Assembly: GCA_030157545.1 (NCBI GenBank)
Contig: JAOAUN010000067.1
Span: forward strand, 48,364 to 112,363
Length of the DNA stretch: 64,000 nt
Direction: 5' to 3'
Origin: Burkholderiaceae bacterium
GTDB lineage: Bacteria; Pseudomonadota; Gammaproteobacteria; Burkholderiales; Burkholderiaceae_D
The notes beneath the pieces are model-generated. The model saw only the letters and a program-made list of their open reading frames with translations, did no database searches and was not told where the DNA came from. Below are positions 1-8,023 of the stretch, in pieces (the first letter of the stretch is position 1; every line of letters begins with the position of its first letter). The position numbers were made by a program, and so were the translations under genes.

Positions 1-1
1 C

Positions 2-652
2 GCACGTTATGTAAGCTTGATGGGCGGCGCTGACCGCGTGCTGGCAGCGGCGCAAGCTGCTTTCGACAAGGGTGAGTATCGCTGGACTGCCGAGTTGTTG
101 AACCAGCTGGTCATGGGCGCGCCGGCCAACCAGAAGGCGCTGGATTTATTAATACGCACCTATGAACAACTCGCCTATCAGGCCGAAGCGGCAACCTGGC
201 GCAACAGCTATTTGAAAGCGGCGCAGGAGTTGCGACAAGGCCCGCCCAAGGTCGGTCTGCCACGTGCAAATCTGATTGACATGCTCGCGCATACACCGAC
301 CGAGCGCTTCCTCGATTCAGTCGCTGCCAGCCTGAACGGACCGGCAGCGGCCGGCAAGAACCTGAGCCTCAATCTGGTGTTTACCGATACGCGCGAATCC
401 TTTGTGCTGTGGATAGAAAACGCCGTGCTGCATTATAAAAAGGCCGCCCCTTCAGCCAAGTCGGATGCCACGCTGACCCTGACCAAAGCTGTCTTCCTGA
501 AAGTCATTACCGGCACTGCCGGCATCAAAGACACGCTGCTGTCGGATGATGTGAAGGTCAGCGGCAGCAAACTGGATTTGCTGAGCTTTTTTGGCTTGCT
601 CGACAAAGCAAGCGGCACCTTCACTATTGTCACGCCGGAGAAGCGCGGATGA
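2..652 (+). CDS. Alkyl/aryl sulfatase, C-terminal part (5' end outside window)
   Basis: The frame is open to the left edge, so the N-terminal metallo-beta-lactamase domain with the zinc ligands lies outside the window. What remains is the helical dimerisation domain typical of SdsA1-type alkyl sulfatases (LMGGADRVLAAAQ, then GEYRWTAELLNQLV and ALDLLIRTYEQLAYQ) followed by the SCP2-like lipid-binding domain (about the last 130 residues). The family hydrolyses alkyl sulfates such as SDS to the primary alcohol plus sulfate. Its stop overlaps the start of the GMC dehydrogenase by 4 bases (ATGA), so the two are translationally coupled, and the dehydrogenase could take the released alcohol. Identity rests on the C-terminal domains only. 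Confidence 0.85.
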   Translation, partial: ARYVSLMGGADRVLAAAQAAFDKGEYRWTAELLNQLVMGAPANQKALDLLIRTYEQLAYQAEAATWRNSYLKAAQELRQGPPKVGLPRANLIDMLAHTPTERFLDSVAASLNGPAAAGKNLSLNLVFTDTRESFVLWIENAVLHYKKAAPSAKSDATLTLTKAVFLKVITGTAGIKDTLLSDDVKVSGSKLDLLSFFGLLDKASGTFTIVTPEKRG

Positions 653-2244
653 ATCCGATATTTGATTATGTGATCGTCGGCGGCGGCTCGGCCGGTTGCG
701 TGCTGGCCAACCGGCTTACGGCTGACCCGCGCATACGTGTGTGTCTGATCGAAGCAGGCAAGCCCGATAATACGCCGCTGATTCACGTACCGGCCGGCTT
801 GATAGCGCTGGTGCCGACACGCATACGCAACTGGGCCTTTCACACAACAGCACAAGCCGGCTTGAATGGCCGACGCCTGCTGCAGCCGCGAGGCAAGACA
901 CTAGGCGGCAGCAGCTCGATCAATGCGATGGTCTATACGCGCGGTCACGCCAGTGATTATGATCAATGGGCCGCACTCGGCAACGCAGGCTGGTCGTATC
1001 AGGATGTGCTGCCGTATTTTAAAAAGTCCGAACACAACGAAGCCGGCGCTGATGCATTTCATGGAACGGGAGGCTTGTTGAATGTTGCGGCATTACGCTC
1101 GCCGAGCGCATTCGACCAGATTTTTATTGATAGCGCCATACAGGCTGGCTTTGCATTCAACCCGGATTTCAATGGTGCGCAGCAGGAAGGTGTCGGCCAG
1201 TTCCAGGTCACGCATCGCAACGGCGAACGCTGCAGCACAGCCAAGGCTTTTTTGCAGCCCGCCAAGTCACGCGCAAACCTGACTGTGATCACGCAGGCAC
1301 AAGCAACCGGCATACAATTCGAAGGCAAACGTGCCACTGGCATCGAGTACCGCCATCAAGGACACGCAAAGTCCGTGCGGGCGCGCCGCGAAGTCATTTT
1401 ATGTGGCGGCGCGATACAGTCGCCCCACTTGTTGCTGCTCTCCGGCATAGGTGCGACCGACGAACTGGCCAGCGCCGGTATCCCGTTGCGGCACCACTTG
1501 CCCGGTGTCGGCAAGAACCTGCAAGATCATCTCGACTTTACCTTTGTGTTTCGCTGTGCAAGCCAGTCCCTGTTTGGCATGTCGGCCGGCAGCGTCTGGC
1601 GTACTTTCAAAGGTTTCTGGTCTTATGTGAAACACCGGCACGGCTTGCTGACGACGAATTTTGCCGAAGCAGGCGGCTTCATACGCAGCGATCCATCACT
1701 GACAATACCCGATATGCAGCTGCATTTCTGTATCGCGATGGTGGTGGAGCATGGCAAGCGTCTGTTGCGCGGCGAAGGCTATAGCTTGCATGTATGCCAG
1801 TTGCGTCCGCAGAGCCGCGGCACCGTCAGCTTGCAGAGTACGGACCCCATGGTGCCACCGTTGATTGATCCGCGCTATTTGAGTCATGAAGAAGATATGA
1901 CGGCGATGGTCAGTGGCTACAAGGCCACGCGACGCATCCTGGATGCGCCGGCATTCAGGCAGCAAGCCCGTCAGGAACTATTTACCCATGAAGCGCAAAG
2001 CGATTCCGAAATCCGGCATTTGATACGCGAGCGTGCGGAGACGATTTACCATCCGGTCGGTACCTGCAAGATGGGCAGTGATGCGATGGCAGTGGTTGAT
2101 GTAAATTTGAAGGTGCATGGTATTGAGGCCTTGCGGGTGGTTGATGCGTCGGTCATGCCGACTCTGGTGGGCGGGAATACGAATGCGCCGACCATCATGA
2201 TTGCGGAGAAAGCGGCAGATTTGATTTTGCAGCAGTTTGCTTAA
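649..2244 (+). CDS. GMC-family FAD-dependent alcohol dehydrogenase (choline dehydrogenase-like)
   Basis: 531 residues, the usual GMC oxidoreductase length. The FAD-binding dinucleotide fold is at residues 6-40 (GGGSAGCVLANRL, then an Glu at the end of the second strand), a GMC signature follows near residue 85 (PRGKTLGGSSSINAMVYTRG), and the C-terminal catalytic block contains HPVGTCKMG with the active His near 468 and GGNTNAPTIMIAEKAA. No signal peptide, so cytoplasmic or membrane-associated. Members oxidise primary alcohols or choline; adjacency to an alkyl sulfatase favours a medium or long-chain alcohol (inference). The start ATG sits inside the preceding stop region (GGATGA). Confidence 0.9.
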   Translation: MNPIFDYVIVGGGSAGCVLANRLTADPRIRVCLIEAGKPDNTPLIHVPAGLIALVPTRIRNWAFHTTAQAGLNGRRLLQPRGKTLGGSSSINAMVYTRGHASDYDQWAALGNAGWSYQDVLPYFKKSEHNEAGADAFHGTGGLLNVAALRSPSAFDQIFIDSAIQAGFAFNPDFNGAQQEGVGQFQVTHRNGERCSTAKAFLQPAKSRANLTVITQAQATGIQFEGKRATGIEYRHQGHAKSVRARREVILCGGAIQSPHLLLLSGIGATDELASAGIPLRHHLPGVGKNLQDHLDFTFVFRCASQSLFGMSAGSVWRTFKGFWSYVKHRHGLLTTNFAEAGGFIRSDPSLTIPDMQLHFCIAMVVEHGKRLLRGEGYSLHVCQLRPQSRGTVSLQSTDPMVPPLIDPRYLSHEEDMTAMVSGYKATRRILDAPAFRQQARQELFTHEAQSDSEIRHLIRERAETIYHPVGTCKMGSDAMAVVDVNLKVHGIEALRVVDASVMPTLVGGNTNAPTIMIAEKAADLILQQFA

Positions 2245-2264
2245 GGATTTTTAGGTTAACAAGC

Positions 2265-2363
2265 AAAGACGCTGCACGCATGCCATGCAGCTAATGACAG
2301 TAGTAACTGGAGGACGCTGAAACATAACTGTCACCCTGGCAATAGCCGGGATCCAGCGTCTTT
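2265..2363. terminator. Structured region between convergent genes
   Basis: The two flanking genes converge here. AAAGACGCTG (2265-2274) is repeated in inverse as CAGCGTCTTT (2354-2363), and GACGCTG occurs again at 2313-2319. The segment 2313-2360 can fold with GACGCTG/CAGCGTC as outer stem and CCTGGC-AATA-GCCGGG (one G-U pair) as inner stem. A bidirectional terminator is the simplest reading, although the T-tracts are only three bases long. Confidence 0.4.
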
Positions 2364-2395
2364 CCGCGCTCTCCTGTATGAATCTATCAATGCGA

Positions 2396-3997
2396 CTAAG
2401 TCACCGGCCCTCCTGCCAACTGCTTCACCCACGCCATAAACTGGTTCATGCGGTTGGCGATCTCGGTCGGCGAGTCTGGCTCTGCAAGGCCTGCGTTGAA
2501 GTAGGTAAAGAGCGCTTTGGCTGCCGGTTCCATGCCTTGTTCAATTGCTCGCAGCACGCTGATGCGACAAGCGGTGCTGTGCATGGCAGGCGCCGTGCCA
2601 ATGAAGCGGAATGGCGTTGCCTCTTCCTTCCATTGATTCGCCACTTGTGCAGCAGCATTTTCTAAGCTCTGAGCTTGAACCGGCACGGTAATCTGCCATG
2701 CATAGACAGCAGGATGCAGCACCCTGTTTTCTTCGGGGGTCAGCCAGCGCACCGGCCACTGCTTGACGGTGCAATCGTCCGGTTCCAGGCGGAGAGCTGT
2801 TCGCATGTAACAAGTACCGATTGTCTGTTTCTTTTGCGTCTTGTCCGGGACGATGGAGAGCTTATCGCCTATCCATGCGTGACCCAGCGCGCCACCAGAG
2901 CTTGGCATAATCTGCAGTTTTCCTAGCCGGCCAGCCTGCGACAGCAGCTGTGCAGCACTTTTGACCAAGGCCTCCGACGGTGCGGCAGGTGGATGTGACA
3001 TGACATCATCGATAGCCAATCGCAATTGCTTTTTGCTGGCACCGGAGAGCTGCCAGGGATTGATATTTGCGCCAAACATTTTTCGTGTCAGGCACAACTC
3101 CAGCACATCGCGCAAGATTTCGTTAAACAAAATCCCGTCATGGATGGTATGGGCGGCCTCCAGAGAATGCAGGGCTCGTTGATCAATGAGCAGAAGATCC
3201 CCTTTCCATTCGACCATGGTTCCATGCGACGGCAGCTTGGCTGCCGCGACTGTCTGCGGCGCGGCCGGCAGCCCGAGCGTGGCCGCCATTGCGGCGCAGA
3301 CAGCGTGCAGATGCAGTATTGACTGTCCTGATTGCGGTGGTGACAGCGCCGCCCCGGACAGGCAGTTTCGCGCATCGCGCACCTCGGCAGGTGTCAGCGG
3401 CCGGCCGGGTAACGGCTGCTTTTCTGCAGCGGCAGCGGCACGGCCCAGTTCATCAAGCAGATTGTTCCACTCGTGCGGCAACAGCGGCTTGCGTTCTTTT
3501 GGCTGTATCGATCCATTCGTAAAATCCCATTCGCGATAACGTGCTTCATCGACGACATTCGAGGTCAACAATCCGTCGAATCCGGCCTTCTTCATCACGC
3601 TCTGCAGGCTGCTTAATTCAGTCGCAGTCAATTCCGATAAATGCATGGCCAGTAGCTCGGAGAAATAAGCATGCCGCTCGCTGTCATCATCTTCGCGCGG
3701 GCACAGCGATGCGAGCAGCCTGTGCACCGCATTGACCGTTAGCTCATGCGTAGACGCTGTGCCGAGTTGCTTGCCCGTTTCTATAGATTTCAGCAGTGTG
3801 CGCAGTGTGAGCGCAGACTGATGAGCGGCATCATAGTAGTAGGGTGCGCGCTGAATATGCACCAGCCCGCTTTTTTGAGTTCGACTCTGCAGACTCGGTT
3901 GAATAGAAATTTTGGTAGCAGCTTGTGCGCTGCTTGAAGGATGTTTATGTGGTGTCGGGCGATGTGAAATTTTTGAACGTGTGGCTAATGCGTGCAT
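2396..3997 (-). CDS. Hypothetical 533-residue protein, effector-like N-terminus
   Basis: I do not recognise the family. The start at 3997 is chosen because a TGGAGA ribosome site lies 8 bases upstream; a longer frame from 4027 lacks one. The first 45 or so residues are polar and rich in Ser, His, Lys, Gln and Pro with no signal peptide or membrane segment. The rest looks globular and mixed alpha/beta, with a well-structured C-terminus (residues 455-530) containing FRFIGTAP, CRISVLRAIEQGM and FTYFNAGLAEPDSPTEIA. It stands alone: the upstream sixA gene is 174 bases away and the downstream gene converges. A disordered, polar N-terminus plus a globular body is what type III effectors look like, but no hrp-type promoter motif (TTCG-N16-TTCG or GGAACC box) is visible upstream. 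Function unknown. Confidence 0.75.
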   Translation of the reverse strand: MHALATRSKISHRPTPHKHPSSSAQAATKISIQPSLQSRTQKSGLVHIQRAPYYYDAAHQSALTLRTLLKSIETGKQLGTASTHELTVNAVHRLLASLCPREDDDSERHAYFSELLAMHLSELTATELSSLQSVMKKAGFDGLLTSNVVDEARYREWDFTNGSIQPKERKPLLPHEWNNLLDELGRAAAAAEKQPLPGRPLTPAEVRDARNCLSGAALSPPQSGQSILHLHAVCAAMAATLGLPAAPQTVAAAKLPSHGTMVEWKGDLLLIDQRALHSLEAAHTIHDGILFNEILRDVLELCLTRKMFGANINPWQLSGASKKQLRLAIDDVMSHPPAAPSEALVKSAAQLLSQAGRLGKLQIMPSSGGALGHAWIGDKLSIVPDKTQKKQTIGTCYMRTALRLEPDDCTVKQWPVRWLTPEENRVLHPAVYAWQITVPVQAQSLENAAAQVANQWKEEATPFRFIGTAPAMHSTACRISVLRAIEQGMEPAAKALFTYFNAGLAEPDSPTEIANRMNQFMAWVKQLAGGPVT

Positions 3998-4171
3998 GGT
4001 AATGGTCTCCAGTATTGTTAATGACACCTCATGATCGAGGTTGCATTAAGTGCAGTTACAGCTGCCACAGTTTTCTGGATTCCACTATGTGCGCTTGATG
4101 AAAATCAAGCGAGAACTTCAACCCGTTCGCGTATCGGTGCGTATTCGTTGACAGTACAAAGCTGCCACGCA

Positions 4172-4630
4172 CTACTCGATAAAAAATTCCGGCGCCAAGA
4201 CTGCACGCAAATAAATTTCAATCTCGCCATCACGTTCGCGACTGGCAAGCCACCAGGCATTAGCTTTCTTGACAGTTAAATCTTGCTTCTCGCCACACAA
4301 AAGCAAGGCTGCTAGCTGTCCAAGCCATGGCTGATGCCCGACAACGAGTACCGGACTGCGGCTGTCAGGCCAACCAGCGGCCTGCAAGACTTCGTCTGTC
4401 TTCGCCATGACGCCGAGTTCAGGCAGGATCTTGTATTTTCTGCCGAGCGCTTCAGCCGTCTGCACGCAGCGTGCAGCAGGACTACTGAGTACACGGCAGC
4501 TTTCAGGCAGTGTGCGGTCCAGCCATGCGCCCATACGAGCGGCCTGCTTGCGTCCATATGGCGTCAGGGTACGCCCCAGATCAGGCTCAGCTGTTTCAGC
4601 TTGCGCATGACGCCACAGGATCAAGTCCAT
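4172..4630 (-). CDS. sixA: SixA-type phosphohistidine phosphatase
   Basis: 152 residues, the length of the small histidine phosphatases. RHAQAE near the N-terminus carries the catalytic His (residue 8), the second Arg is in VLSSPAARCVQTAEAL, and VVGHQPWLGQL supplies the second catalytic His. SixA removes phosphate from histidines of phosphotransfer domains (ArcB in E. coli) and also acts on PTS-Ntr. Its ATG directly abuts the stop codon of ppk (TAAATG), so it is the second gene of a ppk-sixA operon and probably shares the Pho-controlled promoter. The true substrate here is not determined. Confidence 0.85.
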   Translation of the reverse strand: MDLILWRHAQAETAEPDLGRTLTPYGRKQAARMGAWLDRTLPESCRVLSSPAARCVQTAEALGRKYKILPELGVMAKTDEVLQAAGWPDSRSPVLVVGHQPWLGQLAALLLCGEKQDLTVKKANAWWLASRERDGEIEIYLRAVLAPEFFIE

Positions 4631-6745
4631 TTAGTCACCCAGCGTTTTCATCAAATATTCTTGCGCACTGAAGGGTAACTGACGCGGTCGCAATTTCTTG
4701 CGCTGGTAATGACCGTGGCTATCGAGCTCCCAGGCATTCACATTGTCATTCAGTTGAGGCAGCAATCCCTCCTGCATCACGCGCTTTTTCAGTTGTTTGT
4801 CGAGAACCGGAAACGCTATTTCTACACGGCGGAACAGGTTGCGGTTCATCCAGTCGGCGCTGGAGAGATAAATATCTTGTGCCATATCGTTGCGGAAATA
4901 GAAAATACGGCTGTGCTCAAGGAAGCGACCAATGACAGAGCGTACCTTGATGTTTTCCGACATGCCCGGCACGCCTGGACGCAAGGCACAGGCGCCGCGA
5001 ATGATCAAATCTATTTTTACACCGGCGCGCGAGGCATCGTACAAGGCTTCGATGACGGACTCATCAAGCAAGCCATTCATCTTGGCGATGATATGGGCGG
5101 TACGTCCCTGCGTCGCGATCAGGGTCTCGCTCTTGATTTTTTTGACCAGTTCTTTTTGCAAATCAAAAGGCGCCAGCCACAAGTAGTTAAGCTTTTTCGG
5201 CCTGGTCAGGCTGGTCAGGTTAATGAAGACTTCATTGACTTCACGTGCCATCGCGGGATTCGCTGTCAGCAGGCCGAAGTCGGTGTAAAACTTGGTAGTG
5301 GTTGGATGATAGTTGCCGGTACCGAGATGCGCATAGAAGCGCAGCTTGCCTTCTTCGCGCCGTATGATCAGCGCCATCTTCGCATGCGTTTTCAGGCCAA
5401 CGATTCCATAGACCACTTGCGCACCGGCCCGCTCCAGACGATCGGCCCAGTTGATGTTGGCTTCCTCATCAAAACGCGCCATCAGTTCAACAATGACCGT
5501 CACTTCCTTGCCATTGTGGGCGGCGGCAATCAGCGCTTCCATCAACTCGGAATTCATGCCGGTTCGATAAATCGTCTGCTTGATTGCGACGACATTCGGA
5601 TCAAGCGCTGCAGCATGGATGAAATCAACAACAGGCTGGAAGGATTGATACGGATGATGCAGCAGAATATCTTTTGTCGCGATCAGGGAAAACAAGTCGC
5701 CAGTATGTGCCGGCAAAGAAAATGATTGCGTAAACGGTGGAAACCGCAGTGCCGGTTTTGATGCGTAATCAATCAGTTCGTTGAGCCTGACCATATTGAC
5801 AGGACCATCAACGGCATACAAAAATTCAGGGGCGATGCCAAACTGGTCCAATAAAAATTGTGCCAGATGAGCCGGGCAGTTGTGGGCCACTTCAAGTCTG
5901 ACTGCGAAGCCGAACTGACGCGTCTGCAATTCACCTTTCAATGCTTGCCGCAGATTTTTGACTTCTTCTTCATCGACCCACAAATCACTGTCGCGGGTGA
6001 CGCGAAATTGTGAGTAGCCAAGCACTTCGCGTCCTGGAAACAAGTCGATGATATGCGCATGAATAATTGACGACAACAGGCAGAAGCAATCACCACTCTC
6101 TGCCAACTCGTCCGGCAGTCGAATAATGCGCGGCAACACGCGCGGCGCTTTCATGACGGCGATGGAAGTGCCGCGGCCGAACGCATCCTTGCCGGCCAGT
6201 TCAACAATGAAATTCAGGCTCTTGTTGACCACTTGCGGAAACGGATGGGCAGGATCCAGCACGATAGGTGTCAGCAAAGGCCGCACTTCCGTTTCGAAGA
6301 ATTCCTTGACCCACGCGCGTTGCGCTTCATTGCGGTCTTGATGACGCAGCAAATGAACACCATTTTCAGCCAGCGCAGGCAGAATCTGCTGATTCAGAAT
6401 CGCGTATTGTTGCCGCACCACTGCATGGCATTCCGGACTGGTGCCTGCGAGACTTTTCTTCAATGCGTGATGTTCATGTCCGCCGTCAACACGATCGCGC
6501 GCCAGCAGGCTGGCAATCCGGACTTCAAAGAACTCATCCAGATTGCTGCTTACGATGCACAGATAGCGCAGGCGCTCCAGCAAAGGCAAGGTCGTGTCTT
6601 CGGCCTGCGCCAGTACGCGCCGGTTGAAAGCGATCTGGGACAGTTCCCTGCTCAGGAACGGCGCTTCCTCATTGAAGTCCGCCGCACCAATTTCAATGGA
6701 AGCAGACGAACCGGATAGAGCTTTCTTTTTTTGCAATATAGTCAT
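4631..6745 (-). CDS. ppk1: Polyphosphate kinase 1
   Basis: About 704 residues from the ATG at 6745, close to the usual 690; the longer frame upstream runs through the Pho box and is rejected. It polymerises the gamma phosphate of ATP into polyphosphate. The PPK middle block includes KTHAKMALIIRR with the autophosphorylated His and YAHLGTGNYHPTTTKFYTDFG; the N-terminal block has FLSRELSQIAFNRRVL, and the C-terminus includes SADWMNRNLFRRVE. It is divergent from pstS, and a three-repeat Pho box on its strand lies 14-42 bases before the start, so PhoB control during phosphate limitation is likely. Confidence 0.95.
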   Translation of the reverse strand: MTILQKKKALSGSSASIEIGAADFNEEAPFLSRELSQIAFNRRVLAQAEDTTLPLLERLRYLCIVSSNLDEFFEVRIASLLARDRVDGGHEHHALKKSLAGTSPECHAVVRQQYAILNQQILPALAENGVHLLRHQDRNEAQRAWVKEFFETEVRPLLTPIVLDPAHPFPQVVNKSLNFIVELAGKDAFGRGTSIAVMKAPRVLPRIIRLPDELAESGDCFCLLSSIIHAHIIDLFPGREVLGYSQFRVTRDSDLWVDEEEVKNLRQALKGELQTRQFGFAVRLEVAHNCPAHLAQFLLDQFGIAPEFLYAVDGPVNMVRLNELIDYASKPALRFPPFTQSFSLPAHTGDLFSLIATKDILLHHPYQSFQPVVDFIHAAALDPNVVAIKQTIYRTGMNSELMEALIAAAHNGKEVTVIVELMARFDEEANINWADRLERAGAQVVYGIVGLKTHAKMALIIRREEGKLRFYAHLGTGNYHPTTTKFYTDFGLLTANPAMAREVNEVFINLTSLTRPKKLNYLWLAPFDLQKELVKKIKSETLIATQGRTAHIIAKMNGLLDESVIEALYDASRAGVKIDLIIRGACALRPGVPGMSENIKVRSVIGRFLEHSRIFYFRNDMAQDIYLSSADWMNRNLFRRVEIAFPVLDKQLKKRVMQEGLLPQLNDNVNAWELDSHGHYQRKKLRPRQLPFSAQEYLMKTLGD

Positions 6746-6758
6746 ATTTACTGATTTT

Positions 6759-6787
6759 AGACAGCGGCAATGACAGTTTGATGACCA
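6759..6787 (-). promoter_or_regulatory. Pho box upstream of ppk
   Basis: Read on the minus strand, three 7-mers follow with an 11-base period: TGGTCAT, CTGTCAT and GCTGTCT, separated by 4-base spacers. The PhoB consensus half-site is CTGTCAT with exactly this spacing. The site ends 14 bases before the ppk ATG, so the transcript leader would be very short. Confidence 0.75.
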
Positions 6788-6809
6788 ACAAAATATGATT
6801 GGGCTTTTG

Positions 6810-6827
6810 CTGTCATTACCTTGAAAT
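6810..6827 (+). promoter_or_regulatory. Pho box upstream of pstS
   Basis: CTGTCAT (6810-6816), four bases, then TTGAAAT (6821-6827): two PhoB half-sites on an 11-base period, followed by a possible third degenerate unit CGCTTTT. It lies about 54 bases before the pstS start, the right distance for PhoB replacing the -35 element. Confidence 0.75.
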
Positions 6828-6880
6828 ATTCCGCTTTTAAAGTTCGTCTCGTACCATTCGTTCAACAATAAGGAGTTACC

Positions 6881-7924
6881 ATGCGCAGCAAACAGATTTT
6901 AAAGGGCGTTGCAGTTGCAGCGACCGGTATCCTGATGTCCATGTCCATCCATGCCGCCGACCTGACCGGTGCTGGCGCGACCTTCCCTTACCCTATTTAT
7001 TCGAAATGGGCTGAAGCCTATAAAGCAGCAACCGGCATTGGCCTGAACTATCAGTCCATCGGCTCCGGCGGCGGCATCAAGCAGATTAAAGCCAAGACCG
7101 TAGACTTTGGTGCATCCGATATGCCACTCAAAGCGGAAGAACTGGAAAAAGAAGGCCTGATGCAGTTCCCGGCTATCATGGGTGGTGTGGTGCCGGTCGT
7201 TAACCTCGACGGAATCGCACCTGGCCAGATGAAACTGACCGCTGATGTGATCACGGGTATTCATCTTGGCAAAATCACCAAGTGGAATGCGCCGGAAATC
7301 GCGGCGCTCAATCCTGGTGTGGCCCTGCCTGCAACAGCCATTACCGTTGTTCACCGTGCTGACGGCTCAGGCACCACGTTCTTGTGGACAGATTTTCTGT
7401 CTAAAGCAAATGCAGACTTCAAGGCGACCGTCGGCTCCGGCACGGCAGTCAAATGGCCAACCGGTGTGGGTGGTAAAGGCAACGAAGGCGTCGCCGCCAA
7501 CGTGCAACGCATCAAAGGCGCATTTGGTTATGTTGAGTATGCGTACGCAAAGAAAAATAAAATCTCACACACCCAACTGAAAAATCTTGATGGCTTGTTT
7601 GTCGAACCGGACGATGAAACCTTCAAAGCAGCCGCTGCGAATGGTGACTGGAGTGGTACGCCGGGCATGGCTGTTGTGCTGACCAACCAGCCAGGCAAAA
7701 ATAGCTGGCCCGTGACAGGCGCATCTTTCATCCTGATGCACAAATCACAGGCGGAAGCACTGACAGGTCGCGCCGTGTTGAAGTTCTTCGACTGGTCTTA
7801 CAAGAACGGCGCGAAAATGGCCGCTGATCTCGACTACGTGCCAATGCCGGCACCAGTGGTAAAGCTGGTTAACGACGCGTGGAAAGCGCAACTGAAAGAC
7901 GCCAGCGGCAAGTCTATCTGGTAA
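6881..7924 (+). CDS. pstS: Phosphate ABC transporter, periplasmic phosphate-binding protein
   Basis: 347 residues. An N-terminal signal peptide ends near residue 25 (SIHA-ADL). The mature start LTGAGATFPYPIYSKWAEAY and the phosphate-loop segments SIGSGGGIKQI, DFGASDMPL and HRADGSGTTFLWTDFL are the standard PstS signature. It captures phosphate in the periplasm for the PstCAB transporter. An AAGGAG ribosome site lies 5 bases before the ATG, a Pho box lies upstream, and a strong terminator follows, so it is a single-gene unit. Unusually, the rest of the pst operon is 6 kb away on the other strand. Confidence 0.97.
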   Translation: MRSKQILKGVAVAATGILMSMSIHAADLTGAGATFPYPIYSKWAEAYKAATGIGLNYQSIGSGGGIKQIKAKTVDFGASDMPLKAEELEKEGLMQFPAIMGGVVPVVNLDGIAPGQMKLTADVITGIHLGKITKWNAPEIAALNPGVALPATAITVVHRADGSGTTFLWTDFLSKANADFKATVGSGTAVKWPTGVGGKGNEGVAANVQRIKGAFGYVEYAYAKKNKISHTQLKNLDGLFVEPDDETFKAAAANGDWSGTPGMAVVLTNQPGKNSWPVTGASFILMHKSQAEALTGRAVLKFFDWSYKNGAKMAADLDYVPMPAPVVKLVNDAWKAQLKDASGKSIW

Positions 7925-7966
7925 TTGTGACGTGATTTTTTAGATCACTGAAGTCTGATTCAAAGT

Positions 7967-7995
7967 GGGGCATGAACAAATTCATGCCCCTTTTT
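7967..7995 (+). terminator. Rho-independent terminator of pstS
   Basis: Perfect 10-base stem GGGGCATGAA / TTCATGCCCC with a CAAA loop, followed at once by TTTTT. It is 42 bases after the pstS stop. Confidence 0.9.
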
Positions 7996-8023
7996 CTTTC
8001 GGATATTGCCTGATTCTTGTTAT

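Noticed and set aside
3998..4171. hrpII-type box (TTCG-N16-TTCG) for the 533-residue protein
   Set aside because: Two TTCG occur on the plus strand with a 14-base spacer, but the gene is on the minus strand, where no TTCG pair exists.
4709..5725. A 338-codon open frame on the plus strand
   Set aside because: It is the complementary frame of ppk; its translation has no family features, while the minus-strand frame carries full PPK motifs.
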